From assembly GCA_024699045.1 (NCBI GenBank), contig JAILQK010000155.1:1-64000 (forward strand): DNA of 64,000 nt, in the 5' to 3' direction. Position 1 is the stretch's first letter, and the number at the start of each line of letters is the position of its first letter. This document shows, in pieces, positions 8,200-15,901 of the stretch. A program made the position numbers and the translations under genes. A model generated the notes under the pieces. The model did not search any database. It had not been told where the DNA came from and saw nothing but the letters and a program-made list of their open reading frames with translations. The DNA is from Lachnospiraceae bacterium (GTDB taxonomy: Bacteria > Bacillota > Clostridia > Lachnospirales > Lachnospiraceae).

Positions 8200-9169
8200 T
8201 GACATCGGTCTCAAGGACGCTCATGCCTGTATTTTGGGGATACACCACACTTCCGTCGGATGCGATCTCAAATATGAATGGGATGTCGGAAATGATCTCA
8301 TTCACGAGTTTTATATCCGCGTAGAGATCCCATATCAGAATAGGGTATTCCTGATCAAGCCGGGCGCGTTTGGCAAATTTTCCGGCGACACCCTTGTCAC
8401 CGTCTTTTTGTATGAGGAAGATAAAAGCACTTCCGTAGGAAAGCCATTTGTCTATCGCATCTCCATCGGCCAATGAGCCGGTCTCATCCGAAGAATAAAA
8501 ATAATGGATCACATAAAGGGCCCGGTCAGATTTTAGTTTTCTGCAGACCGAGTCAGCTTTACTGCTGCTTATATTGACTGAGATAACTGCATTTCCCAGA
8601 TTTTTAATGGTCTTGATCTCTTCATCCGATATAACCGGGTCATTTAAGAACAATATGAAGGCACAAGTCGGATTTGAACGTATTACATCACATAGAGATG
8701 GGGTAATATTTCCTTTATCCAGTAATATCACATATGTATTTACACCAAGCGGCTTAAGACGGTTTATTAAGACACGTATGTCCCCGGTATCGATCCCTTC
8801 GGTCGACGTGCCGTCAAAATGGATCTGTACGACCCACGGAAGCATATAACCTCGTTTTTTCGATTCTTTGTGTATTGTACGCGCACCGTATGTCCAACTG
8901 TCATATCCGAGATTGAGGCCAAAGGTTTTTATTACCTTGTGATCAACCGTGGCAAGGAAATTTTCCAGCATTGTATAATATGGACTGTCATCGTTTTTCA
9001 GGAGGTTTGTTATATGCCCAAAGGTAGCCTTCTGGAAGCGCCCTTCGGAATATTGCTTTCCAAGGTCAGCCAGACGCCTGAGAGACCGTTTTGGATCATT
9101 GGTCACATCTTTTATGCCGCGATCTACGGCAGTTTCTATAAGTACTCTGGTAAAATTCTTATCATTCAT
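8147..9169 (-). CDS. Radical-SAM-like protein lacking the CxxxCxxC motif
   Basis: The 340-residue protein has the layout of a Clostridia radical SAM family whose members begin with a short helical region and then an (I/V)PWAI.(M/L)DPTSACNL.C.GC segment. Here the helical N terminus is present (DPKRSLRRLADLGK, then LLKNDDSPYYTMLENFL), and LPWVVQIHFDGTS occupies the place of the cluster loop at residues 110-122, but the three cysteines are absent. The following alternation of helices and strands (KPLGVNTYVILLDKG, AVISVNISS, ALYVIHYFYSS) fits a TIM-type barrel. Only two cysteines occur in a middle segment (Cys159 and Cys168) and one near 208, not spaced for a 4Fe-4S cluster. It would therefore be a non-catalytic or differently catalytic relative. 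The family assignment is by eye. The ATG has only a weak ribosome site. Confidence 0.6.
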   Translation of the reverse strand: MNDKNFTRVLIETAVDRGIKDVTNDPKRSLRRLADLGKQYSEGRFQKATFGHITNLLKNDDSPYYTMLENFLATVDHKVIKTFGLNLGYDSWTYGARTIHKESKKRGYMLPWVVQIHFDGTSTEGIDTGDIRVLINRLKPLGVNTYVILLDKGNITPSLCDVIRSNPTCAFILFLNDPVISDEEIKTIKNLGNAVISVNISSSKADSVCRKLKSDRALYVIHYFYSSDETGSLADGDAIDKWLSYGSAFIFLIQKDGDKGVAGKFAKRARLDQEYPILIWDLYADIKLVNEIISDIPFIFEIASDGSVVYPQNTGMSVLETDVISVLEKIAPAFHPPLPS

Positions 9170-9275
9170 AAGGCTGGATCAAATAATAATAATCTGATGC
9201 ATATGTTTACCGTGTAAAGAGAAAAGGTATCCGCATCACAGTTTAATTCTCCAAAAAAAGAGTTTGCAGGTAAAC

Positions 9276-9297
9276 GGACAAAATCCGGATTTTGTCC
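9276..9297. promoter_or_regulatory. Perfect 22-bp palindrome between divergent genes
   Basis: GGACAAAATCC is followed at once by its exact reverse complement, in the 233-base gap between the divergent genes at 9169 and 9403. There is no loop, which favours an operator for a dimeric regulator over a terminator. It sits about 105 bases from either start codon. Confidence 0.5.
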
Positions 9298-9402
9298 TAA
9301 AAAGGTTGCATGAATAAAAACAAAAGTTATGATAACAATAGGCAGAAACCGTGTTCTTAAATCCAATTGTTCTATTGTTATATCAATTGAGAGGGGAGAA
9401 AT

Positions 9403-9774
9403 ATGATAAATCAATTAAAATGCGGTTTGAGTGAACCGACATTGTTTCTGGTAAAGCTTTATGAAGCGGAAATCGCCGGTCTTATAAGCAAAAACAAAAA
9501 CAACAAGCATTTTTTCAGCTTTATAGAGGATCCGGATTCGTTTGATTATGAGCATTTTGACGAGAACTGGTGGCCGCTTTTCAGGTTTTCGGATATCGGG
9601 ATGAGGGCAATGAAAAACGGCAGGGACAGGGTGATCGAAGCCTTTAAGCGTCTGAAGGGAAAGGACAAAAAAGAGGCGGATCATTACGTCGATCTGTATA
9701 GTAAAAAGGAGGAGCCGATAGACAACGATGATATCTATCATATTCCGGATGACGTAAATAATCCCGGCGTATAA
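9403..9774 (+). CDS. Small conserved hypothetical protein
   Basis: I do not recognise this 123-residue protein. It is soluble, with no signal peptide or transmembrane helix. An aromatic and acidic central stretch (HFDENWWPLFRFSDIGMRAM) is followed by a basic helix (KRLKGKDKKEADHYVDLY) and an acidic C-terminal tail. The ATG is preceded by GAGGGGAG at good spacing, which supports real translation. It diverges from the radical-SAM-like gene across the palindrome-containing spacer and is not coupled to the downstream transporter, which has its own promoter. Confidence 0.65.
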   Translation: MINQLKCGLSEPTLFLVKLYEAEIAGLISKNKNNKHFFSFIEDPDSFDYEHFDENWWPLFRFSDIGMRAMKNGRDRVIEAFKRLKGKDKKEADHYVDLYSKKEEPIDNDDIYHIPDDVNNPGV

Positions 9775-9841
9775 TAGCGGGTAAGCACTACGGATAAAGA
9801 ATGCGGTTTTCTGCCATGAGGTTTTTTACAGTTCGGAAGTG

Positions 9842-9850
9842 TGCTAAAAT
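9842..9850 (+). promoter_or_regulatory. Extended -10 promoter for the AI-2E-type transporter operon
   Basis: TGCTAAAAT is a TGn-extended -10 located 40 bases before the start codon; the -35 is only a T-rich stretch (TTTTTT at 17 bases). Confidence 0.5.
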
Positions 9851-9889
9851 TAAGCTCAATGATATCCTAAGCACGAAGGAGCAGGGGAA

Positions 9890-11212
9890 ATGAGATTCAA
9901 TAGATATTTTAAGGACAATAAATGGATGCCGTATGCTATAGCCGGGTGCATCATAGTGCTATTTTATCTGCTGGCAAGTCATATAAATTACCTGTTTATA
10001 GGGATAGAGTCTTTTCTCTGGTTTATATCTCCGGTTGTAGGCGGAGCAATCATTGCTTATATTCTGGACCCTCTGGTCAAAGTTTTCGAGACAAAGGTGT
10101 TTGCCGGGCTTTATAAAAAACCGGGAGCCAGACGTATCCTTTCGGTTTGGATAACGCTGATCCTGGTATTGATCTTCGTGGCATTGTTCATGGTGGCGCT
10201 GGTCCCTCAGATAGCGCAGTCCTTAAGGAGCTTTGTTTCCAACTTTGATTATTATGCCCAAAGCCTTCAAAATCTGCTTGATTCCATGAGCCGGGAATTT
10301 AAGAGCGGCTTTGTAGATATATCCAACATAACCCAGCTCCTTGAAAAAGAGATAGGAAAGATAGTTGATTATTTACAGGATAATCTGGGAAATATAGTCA
10401 ATAAATCGTTGAATGTCGGAAAGTCCATAGCAAACACCGGGATATCCTGTATCCTTGCGATATATATGCTTTTGGATAAGAGTCGTCTTCAGAGAGCCTG
10501 GAAGAGATTTTTGCAGGCGCTCCTGCCGGACAAAAGATATACCGAAGTAGCGGCTTTCTGGAACAGGTGTAACAACATACTGGTACGATATATTGCCGGA
10601 GACCTTTTGGACGGCCTTATCGTCGGAGTGGCAAATTTCATATTTATGACATTGGCCGGAATGGATTTTGCTGTGCTTGTGTCGGTGATCGTTGGGATAA
10701 CCAATCTGGCCCCCACATTCGGACCGCTGGTCGGGGCCATAGTCGGGGCTTTGTTCCTTGTATTTGTCAATCCGTGGTATGCTCTCTGGTTCTTATTGTT
10801 TACAATAGTCCTTCAGACACTGGACGGATATATAATAAAGCCAAAGCTTTTCGGGAACACGCTGGGAATCTCGGCCTTGTGGATCCTGATATCTATCATT
10901 GTACTGGGCCGTATGTTCGGCGTGGCGGGGATCCTTCTTGCAATACCGGTTGCCGCTATCCTGGACATTGTTTATAAAGAGCTGATACTTGGCCGACTGG
11001 AACGCAGGAAGGAAGAGAAGAGGATAGCTATCGCCGAGGCCGAGGCAAAAAGGAGTGCGGACGAGGCGGCTAAGAAGGCAGCCAAAGAAGCAATAAAGGC
11101 AGTTGTAAAAAAGGACAGCCTTTCAGCCGGGTCAGAAGAGGAAAGAGAAAAACTGTCCGAGGATCCGGAATTAACATCAAAGAGCAAGGCTTCGGAAAAC
11201 AATGATATTTGA
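9890..11212 (+). CDS. AI-2E family transporter (PerM/YtvI type)
   Basis: An integral membrane protein of 440 residues with about eight hydrophobic segments: two near residues 12-60, one at 80-105, a long loop of amphipathic helices, then a cluster from about 190 to 370. The segment LVSVIVGITNLAPTFGPLVGAI and the following GYIIKPKLFGNTLGIS are the family's conserved region. Members export small molecules or act as ion antiporters; the AI-2 link was established for only some of them, so the substrate here is open. A charged, Ala/Lys/Glu-rich cytoplasmic tail of about 70 residues follows the last helix. The gene overlaps tatD by 11 bases, so it heads an operon with tatD and rsmA. Confidence 0.88.
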   Translation: MRFNRYFKDNKWMPYAIAGCIIVLFYLLASHINYLFIGIESFLWFISPVVGGAIIAYILDPLVKVFETKVFAGLYKKPGARRILSVWITLILVLIFVALFMVALVPQIAQSLRSFVSNFDYYAQSLQNLLDSMSREFKSGFVDISNITQLLEKEIGKIVDYLQDNLGNIVNKSLNVGKSIANTGISCILAIYMLLDKSRLQRAWKRFLQALLPDKRYTEVAAFWNRCNNILVRYIAGDLLDGLIVGVANFIFMTLAGMDFAVLVSVIVGITNLAPTFGPLVGAIVGALFLVFVNPWYALWFLLFTIVLQTLDGYIIKPKLFGNTLGISALWILISIIVLGRMFGVAGILLAIPVAAILDIVYKELILGRLERRKEEKRIAIAEAEAKRSADEAAKKAAKEAIKAVVKKDSLSAGSEEEREKLSEDPELTSKSKASENNDI

Positions 11213-11984
11213 AACTCATGCGCATTATGATGACGCTGCATTCTCGGAGGACAGAGACGAGCTGCTTTCAAAAAGTCTGAAACAGGCCGGAGTGGCCCGG
11301 GTGATGAATGTTGCAGCCGATACTAGATCCGTGGATAGTACAGACAGGCTTTCAAAAGAGTATGAGAGTGTTTATGCGGCTCTCGGAATACATCCGTCGG
11401 AGATACAGGATCTAACAGAAAACGATATCCTTCATATAAAAGATCTTATCCTTGGGAACAAAAAGGTAAGGGCGATAGGAGAGATCGGTTTTGATTATCA
11501 TTACGATGACCCTGACAAGGCGGCGCAGGAAAAATGGTTTATCAGACAGATCGAGCTGGCCGGTGAGCTCTCGCTGCCCATCATAGTCCATTCCCGTGAT
11601 GCGGCAGAGGATACGATGAGGGTCATAAGTAATATTTATTCTGAAACCGGATCCCGGATAAACGGGGTGATCCACTGTTTTTCCTATTCAAAAGAAGAGG
11701 CTGTTAAATATACGGATCTTGGGTTCTTTATCGGAGTAGGCGGAGTCGTAACATACAAAAACGGGAAAAAACTGAAGGAAGTGGTGGAGAAGATCCCTTT
11801 GGACCGGATAGTTACCGAGACGGATTCTCCGTATCTTTCACCTGAACCTCACAGAGGAGAAAGAAACTCTTCGATGAACCTGCCTTATATCATTAGGGCG
11901 ATAGCCGGGATAAAAAACGAAACTCCCGAAAAAGTCGAGGAGATCACCTATAATAATGCGTTGAGATTATACGGTCTGGAATGA
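11202..11984 (+). CDS. tatD: TatD-family metal-dependent DNase
   Basis: TatD proteins are TIM-barrel metallohydrolases with 3'-5' exonuclease activity on DNA and a role in DNA quality control. All metal ligands are visible: HAHYDD near residue 5 (usual HCHLD form), GEIGFDYHYD near 88, IIVHSRDA near 127, GVIHCFSYS near 151 and TETDSPYLSPEPHRG near 205. Length of 260 residues is normal. The gene begins inside the end of the upstream transporter gene and its stop overlaps the rsmA start by four bases (ATGA), which fits translational coupling. The tatD-rsmA order is common in Bacillota. Confidence 0.95.
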   Translation: MIFETHAHYDDAAFSEDRDELLSKSLKQAGVARVMNVAADTRSVDSTDRLSKEYESVYAALGIHPSEIQDLTENDILHIKDLILGNKKVRAIGEIGFDYHYDDPDKAAQEKWFIRQIELAGELSLPIIVHSRDAAEDTMRVISNIYSETGSRINGVIHCFSYSKEEAVKYTDLGFFIGVGGVVTYKNGKKLKEVVEKIPLDRIVTETDSPYLSPEPHRGERNSSMNLPYIIRAIAGIKNETPEKVEEITYNNALRLYGLE

Positions 11985-12835
11985 ATAACGGGTATCTGGC
12001 AGACAATACAAAGCTTGTTATGGATCGGTATGGCTTTACCGCGAGCAAGCGCTTCGGACAGAATTTTATCAGGGACCGTAAGGTTTTAGAAGATATAGTC
12101 AGGGCATCCGGTCTGACTGATGAAGAGGCTGTCGTTGAGATCGGGCCCGGAATAGGCGTGCTTACCGAATTTCTTGCTGAAGCCGCCGATCATGTGTATG
12201 CGGTTGAGGTAGACAGGAAGCTCATACCGATTCTCCATGAGACCCTGAGCGGTTATGATAACATCAGCATCATAAATCAGGATATCATGAAAACAGATCT
12301 AAATGCGCTTACCGGCGGCAGATCTTTCCGGATCGTGGCAAATCTCCCTTATTACATAACGACACCGATCATAATGGGACTGCTTGAGTCGAAGGTGCAC
12401 TGCAAGTCCTTAACAGTTATGGTACAAAAAGAAGTAGGAGAACGAATGACGGCTGATCCCGGAAGCAAGAGTTACGGTGCGCTTTCATTGGCGGTCAGAT
12501 ACCGGACCCGGGCCGCGATCGTCCGGCAGGTGCCGGCAGCCTGCTTTATCCCGTCCCCGAAAGTGGACTCCGTTGTTGTGCATATGGAAACATACGACCA
12601 GCCTGCCGTGACTGTAACAGATGAAGCGTTGATGTTTGATATCATTAGAGGAGCATTTAATCAGAGGAGAAAAACTTTGGCAAATGCCCTTGCGGGATAT
12701 GCGGGCATCAACCTGGAGAAAGAACGGATCGCACAGGCGATAGAGGCTATCGGGGCAAAGCCTGCCGTAAGAGGAGAGGAGCTTTCGTTGGAGGATTTCG
12801 CAAAACTTACGGATCATATACACAAATTCTTGTAG
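11981..12835 (+). CDS. rsmA: 16S rRNA (adenine1518-N6/adenine1519-N6)-dimethyltransferase
   Basis: RsmA (KsgA) dimethylates two adjacent adenines in helix 45 late in small-subunit assembly. The 284 residues include FGQNFIRD near 23, the SAM loop EIGPGIGVLTE near 48 and the NLPYYITTPI catalytic motif near 113. Its start overlaps tatD by ATGA. Loss of the enzyme gives kasugamycin resistance in other bacteria. The stop codon forms part of the -35 hexamer of the next promoter. Confidence 0.97.
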   Translation: MNNGYLADNTKLVMDRYGFTASKRFGQNFIRDRKVLEDIVRASGLTDEEAVVEIGPGIGVLTEFLAEAADHVYAVEVDRKLIPILHETLSGYDNISIINQDIMKTDLNALTGGRSFRIVANLPYYITTPIIMGLLESKVHCKSLTVMVQKEVGERMTADPGSKSYGALSLAVRYRTRAAIVRQVPAACFIPSPKVDSVVVHMETYDQPAVTVTDEALMFDIIRGAFNQRRKTLANALAGYAGINLEKERIAQAIEAIGAKPAVRGEELSLEDFAKLTDHIHKFL

Positions 12836-12859
12836 TGGTTGTATGTTTTGTAGTACAAT
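12830..12859 (+). promoter_or_regulatory. Promoter for the TPR/pseudo-AAA gene
   Basis: TTGTAG and TACAAT are separated by 18 bases; the -35 overlaps the end of rsmA. The predicted leader is about 115 bases long. Confidence 0.55.
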
Positions 12860-12981
12860 ATATGGGTTAATTAGAAGGATCAAACAGATCCGTGACGATC
12901 CGCAGAGCATTTCCGACCGGTGGATCATGAAAAGATGTCGGGGAAAGAGATTGTCAGAAAAAGCTTTTAAGAGGCGTCGTT

Positions 12982-15879
12982 TTGGATAAGTACGAAAAAA
13001 AAGTCAGAATCAATCAGATCCGTTCTTTGATCGAGAACGGAGAATATCAGGAGGCTCAGGAAATAGCCGATACCATCGACTGGAAGCAGGAGCGAAGCAT
13101 CCGCACGCTAAGGATGGTAAGCGAGGTATATAAGATAAACCGCAGATACGAGGATGCTCTCAACGTATTGGCCCTGGCATATCAAAAAGACCCCGAAGAT
13201 CCCATAAAACGAAAAATCGTATACGATCTGTGTGAGCTGACCATTAAGATGGGACAGGTCGGCCTTGCCGTGCAGTATATGAAAGAGTTTTCAAAGATGG
13301 CTCCGACCGATGCCGGGAGATATATACTGCAATATAAACTTCTAAAGGCTACCGATGCAGATAATAACGAACGCATAGAACTGTTGGAGGAATTCAACAG
13401 CAAATATTTTTCCGATTACGACGGAAGATGGGCATATGAGCTTGCCGTGCTGTATCATGAGACAGGCAAAAACGATAAGTGCGTGGACTGCTGTAATGAG
13501 ATCATGCTCTGGTTTGTTACGGGGCCGATAGTCGCAAAAGCTCTTAAACTCAAAAGCCTGCATCAGGAGCTTACCTATGAGGAGAAGCAGAAGCTACTGG
13601 CTGAGGATGGGGAGTACGGAGAGGAGGTGCTGTATCAGAAGCGCCATAAAACAGAAACCGCTCCGGTATATATGAATACAACTCCGATCATAGGTGACGG
13701 ATACAGCGCTACCGATGCCGAAGACAGGATAGACGGTCAGGATGCCCTGGTCCAGGTACAAAGCGTTGATGAGCTGCCCGAGAAACCGGAGCCCGAGGAG
13801 CAGGGATTATCCATTGAGGTGAAAAAGGTAGATCCTTCTTTGGAGCCTACGATAAGGATGGCGGAAAAAAAGACCGGCCCATCGATACTTTCAAGAGAAA
13901 CAACGGTACTGCCGGATGTAAACAAGGCATTGTCAGGACCTTCCGTTCAACCCGCATCCCAACATATAGACAATCCTCCGGTGGATGACAGACATACGGC
14001 GCCTCCGACAATAGACCCATCGGCTGTGGCCGGGGCTTATCCCGATCCCCGGGACGATAAAGACGGCACGGTCCCTATACAGATCCCTCCTGCCATACCG
14101 GGAGTTGAAGATGCGATCACGCAGACCGGGACCATAGCGCAGCAGGAGATATCCGTAAATCTGGATAAATACAGCACCATGAATCTCCAGGCCGAGCTTC
14201 GTGAAAACATGGAGAAACTTCAGGAGCAGACCGGGGAACCGTTGAGGGAGAGAGAAGAAAAGCTTCCCGACAGGGTGGCAGGACCGGATAAAGACCTGAC
14301 CGAGATAAAGGCCAAAAGAGAGACAAAGCCAATGGCGCAGACAGTATCTGCGGCGGATACGCTAAATAAAGCGGTGCAGTCAGACAGCCGCGCAGGGGAG
14401 GCGCCGCCGTCCGTGAAGGATGACCCGGCTAAGCCCGGAGAAATGTCACAGGAAGAGATAGCATCCAAAATAACCAGCGTGCCGGTTCCGGAGCAGTTTA
14501 AGAATATCATCTCACAGGAGAAGGACGGTCAGATGCAGCTTAACGTACCGGAGGAAGATCAGGTCGATGAGAAGCAGATAACCGGACAGATGGATATAGA
14601 AAGTATTCTTGCAACATGGGATAAACTTCAGGAGGAGGCAAGGGACAGACGCATACGTGCCGCGAAGAGGAAATCCCTGGAGCAGACAAACGAACTTGCA
14701 AAAGAGGTAATAGACAGGCTTCCGGGGTATGAGGCCCCACAGGAAGAGGACGTTCCGGTGGAACCGCAGGACAAGTCCGGATCCGAGCCACTGAGTAGCG
14801 CATCATTGACTTCCGCATATACAGGACCTTTAGTCGTTCCGGCAAATGAGACGGGAGAGGTAAATACCGAGAAGATAGAGGAGGCGCTTAAGAATGAACT
14901 GGAGCAGGAGCTTCATGAACGTAAGGACGAAACTCCCGGGGATGAGACTTCGGATAAGTATAGGGACGAGGAGATAGAAGAAGAGATCCCGCAGGACAAT
15001 CCGGAACAGGAATATAAGGATGAGAATGAGGGCTACAGGGAACATGGCCATTCTTCAGCCGGAGATTCGGAAGCCGCCGAGCCCACACAGGATGATTCCA
15101 ATCAGGAAGCCGCCAGGAAAAAAACAGGTTTTGTTACATATGAAACAGTGGAGCTTCCCAGCGTATTCGACAGCTTCCGTCATATAAAAGGATTACCGCC
15201 ACAGCTTAAAGATGCCGAGGACAAGATGTCGATGGAATCCGGACACGGAAATGTGCTCATAGTAGGAAGCGAACATGCCGCAAGGATGGAGCTTGTCCAG
15301 GCGCTCGTCAGAGATATGAGTGAGAAGAATCCAAAGGGAGAGATCAAGGCGGCATCAATAGATGCGGATACTTTCAACAGCAAGGACGTTGACAAATCCT
15401 TAAAAGCACTGGCCGGTAATATGTTGGTGATCGAGGCTGCAGGCAGACTCTCTGATGACGCGATGAACTCCATGCTGTCAGTATTGTCAGGCGGTGACAG
15501 CGAGATCCTTGTGATCCTTGAGGATTCACGGGGAGGAGCCAAGAATCTGAGCGAATATTCCGGGTTTGCGGATGTTTTTGATGTGACGATCGACATGCCG
15601 ACGCTAAGCAATGATTATCTGGTCAATCACGCAAAGAGCTATGCCGGAGATAAGGGCTATATCCTGGATGATATGGCGGTCCTTGCCTTATATCAAAGGA
15701 TAGATGAGCGGCAGACCGCAGATCATGTCGTGACATCGGATGAAGTTGAGCATATAATAGACTTAGCGATAAAAAGCGCAAATAAGAAAAACCTGAAGCA
15801 TTTAGGAGATGTGCTGCTGGGCAAGAGATATAACGATGAGGATCTTATAGTGCTTCGCGAAAAAGATTTTGCGAAATGA
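12982..15879 (+). CDS. TPR protein with long disordered linker and degenerate AAA-like domain
   Basis: The 965-residue cytoplasmic protein has three parts. Residues 1-210 form TPR-like helical repeats (RYEDALNVLALAYQKDPEDP, GQVGLAVQYMKEFSKMAPTD). Residues 215-705 are low complexity, rich in Glu, Pro, Asp, Ser and Lys. Residues 715-965 have the order of an SpoVK/CbbX-type AAA module: GNVLIVGSEHAARMELV where Walker A should be, MLVIEAAGRLSDDAM resembling a Walker B/acidic region, SEILVILEDS like sensor 1, and a C-terminal helical lid. The GKT of Walker A is missing, so ATP binding is doubtful. The start is TTG with AGAGG eight bases ahead; no ATG or GTG is available in frame. It precedes glgB by 22 bases. 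I recall related Lachnospiraceae proteins, none with a known function. Confidence 0.8.
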   Translation: MDKYEKKVRINQIRSLIENGEYQEAQEIADTIDWKQERSIRTLRMVSEVYKINRRYEDALNVLALAYQKDPEDPIKRKIVYDLCELTIKMGQVGLAVQYMKEFSKMAPTDAGRYILQYKLLKATDADNNERIELLEEFNSKYFSDYDGRWAYELAVLYHETGKNDKCVDCCNEIMLWFVTGPIVAKALKLKSLHQELTYEEKQKLLAEDGEYGEEVLYQKRHKTETAPVYMNTTPIIGDGYSATDAEDRIDGQDALVQVQSVDELPEKPEPEEQGLSIEVKKVDPSLEPTIRMAEKKTGPSILSRETTVLPDVNKALSGPSVQPASQHIDNPPVDDRHTAPPTIDPSAVAGAYPDPRDDKDGTVPIQIPPAIPGVEDAITQTGTIAQQEISVNLDKYSTMNLQAELRENMEKLQEQTGEPLREREEKLPDRVAGPDKDLTEIKAKRETKPMAQTVSAADTLNKAVQSDSRAGEAPPSVKDDPAKPGEMSQEEIASKITSVPVPEQFKNIISQEKDGQMQLNVPEEDQVDEKQITGQMDIESILATWDKLQEEARDRRIRAAKRKSLEQTNELAKEVIDRLPGYEAPQEEDVPVEPQDKSGSEPLSSASLTSAYTGPLVVPANETGEVNTEKIEEALKNELEQELHERKDETPGDETSDKYRDEEIEEEIPQDNPEQEYKDENEGYREHGHSSAGDSEAAEPTQDDSNQEAARKKTGFVTYETVELPSVFDSFRHIKGLPPQLKDAEDKMSMESGHGNVLIVGSEHAARMELVQALVRDMSEKNPKGEIKAASIDADTFNSKDVDKSLKALAGNMLVIEAAGRLSDDAMNSMLSVLSGGDSEILVILEDSRGGAKNLSEYSGFADVFDVTIDMPTLSNDYLVNHAKSYAGDKGYILDDMAVLALYQRIDERQTADHVVTSDEVEHIIDLAIKSANKKNLKHLGDVLLGKRYNDEDLIVLREKDFAK

Positions 15880-15901
15880 TCGACCCGTACGGAGGAATAC
15901 G

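Noticed and set aside
9166-9414. 82-codon minus-strand frame ending in an ATGA overlap with the radical-SAM-like gene
   Set aside because: It looks like a coupled leader ORF, but its TTG start lies inside the opposite gene, there is no ribosome site and the sequence resembles translated AT-rich spacer, including the palindrome.
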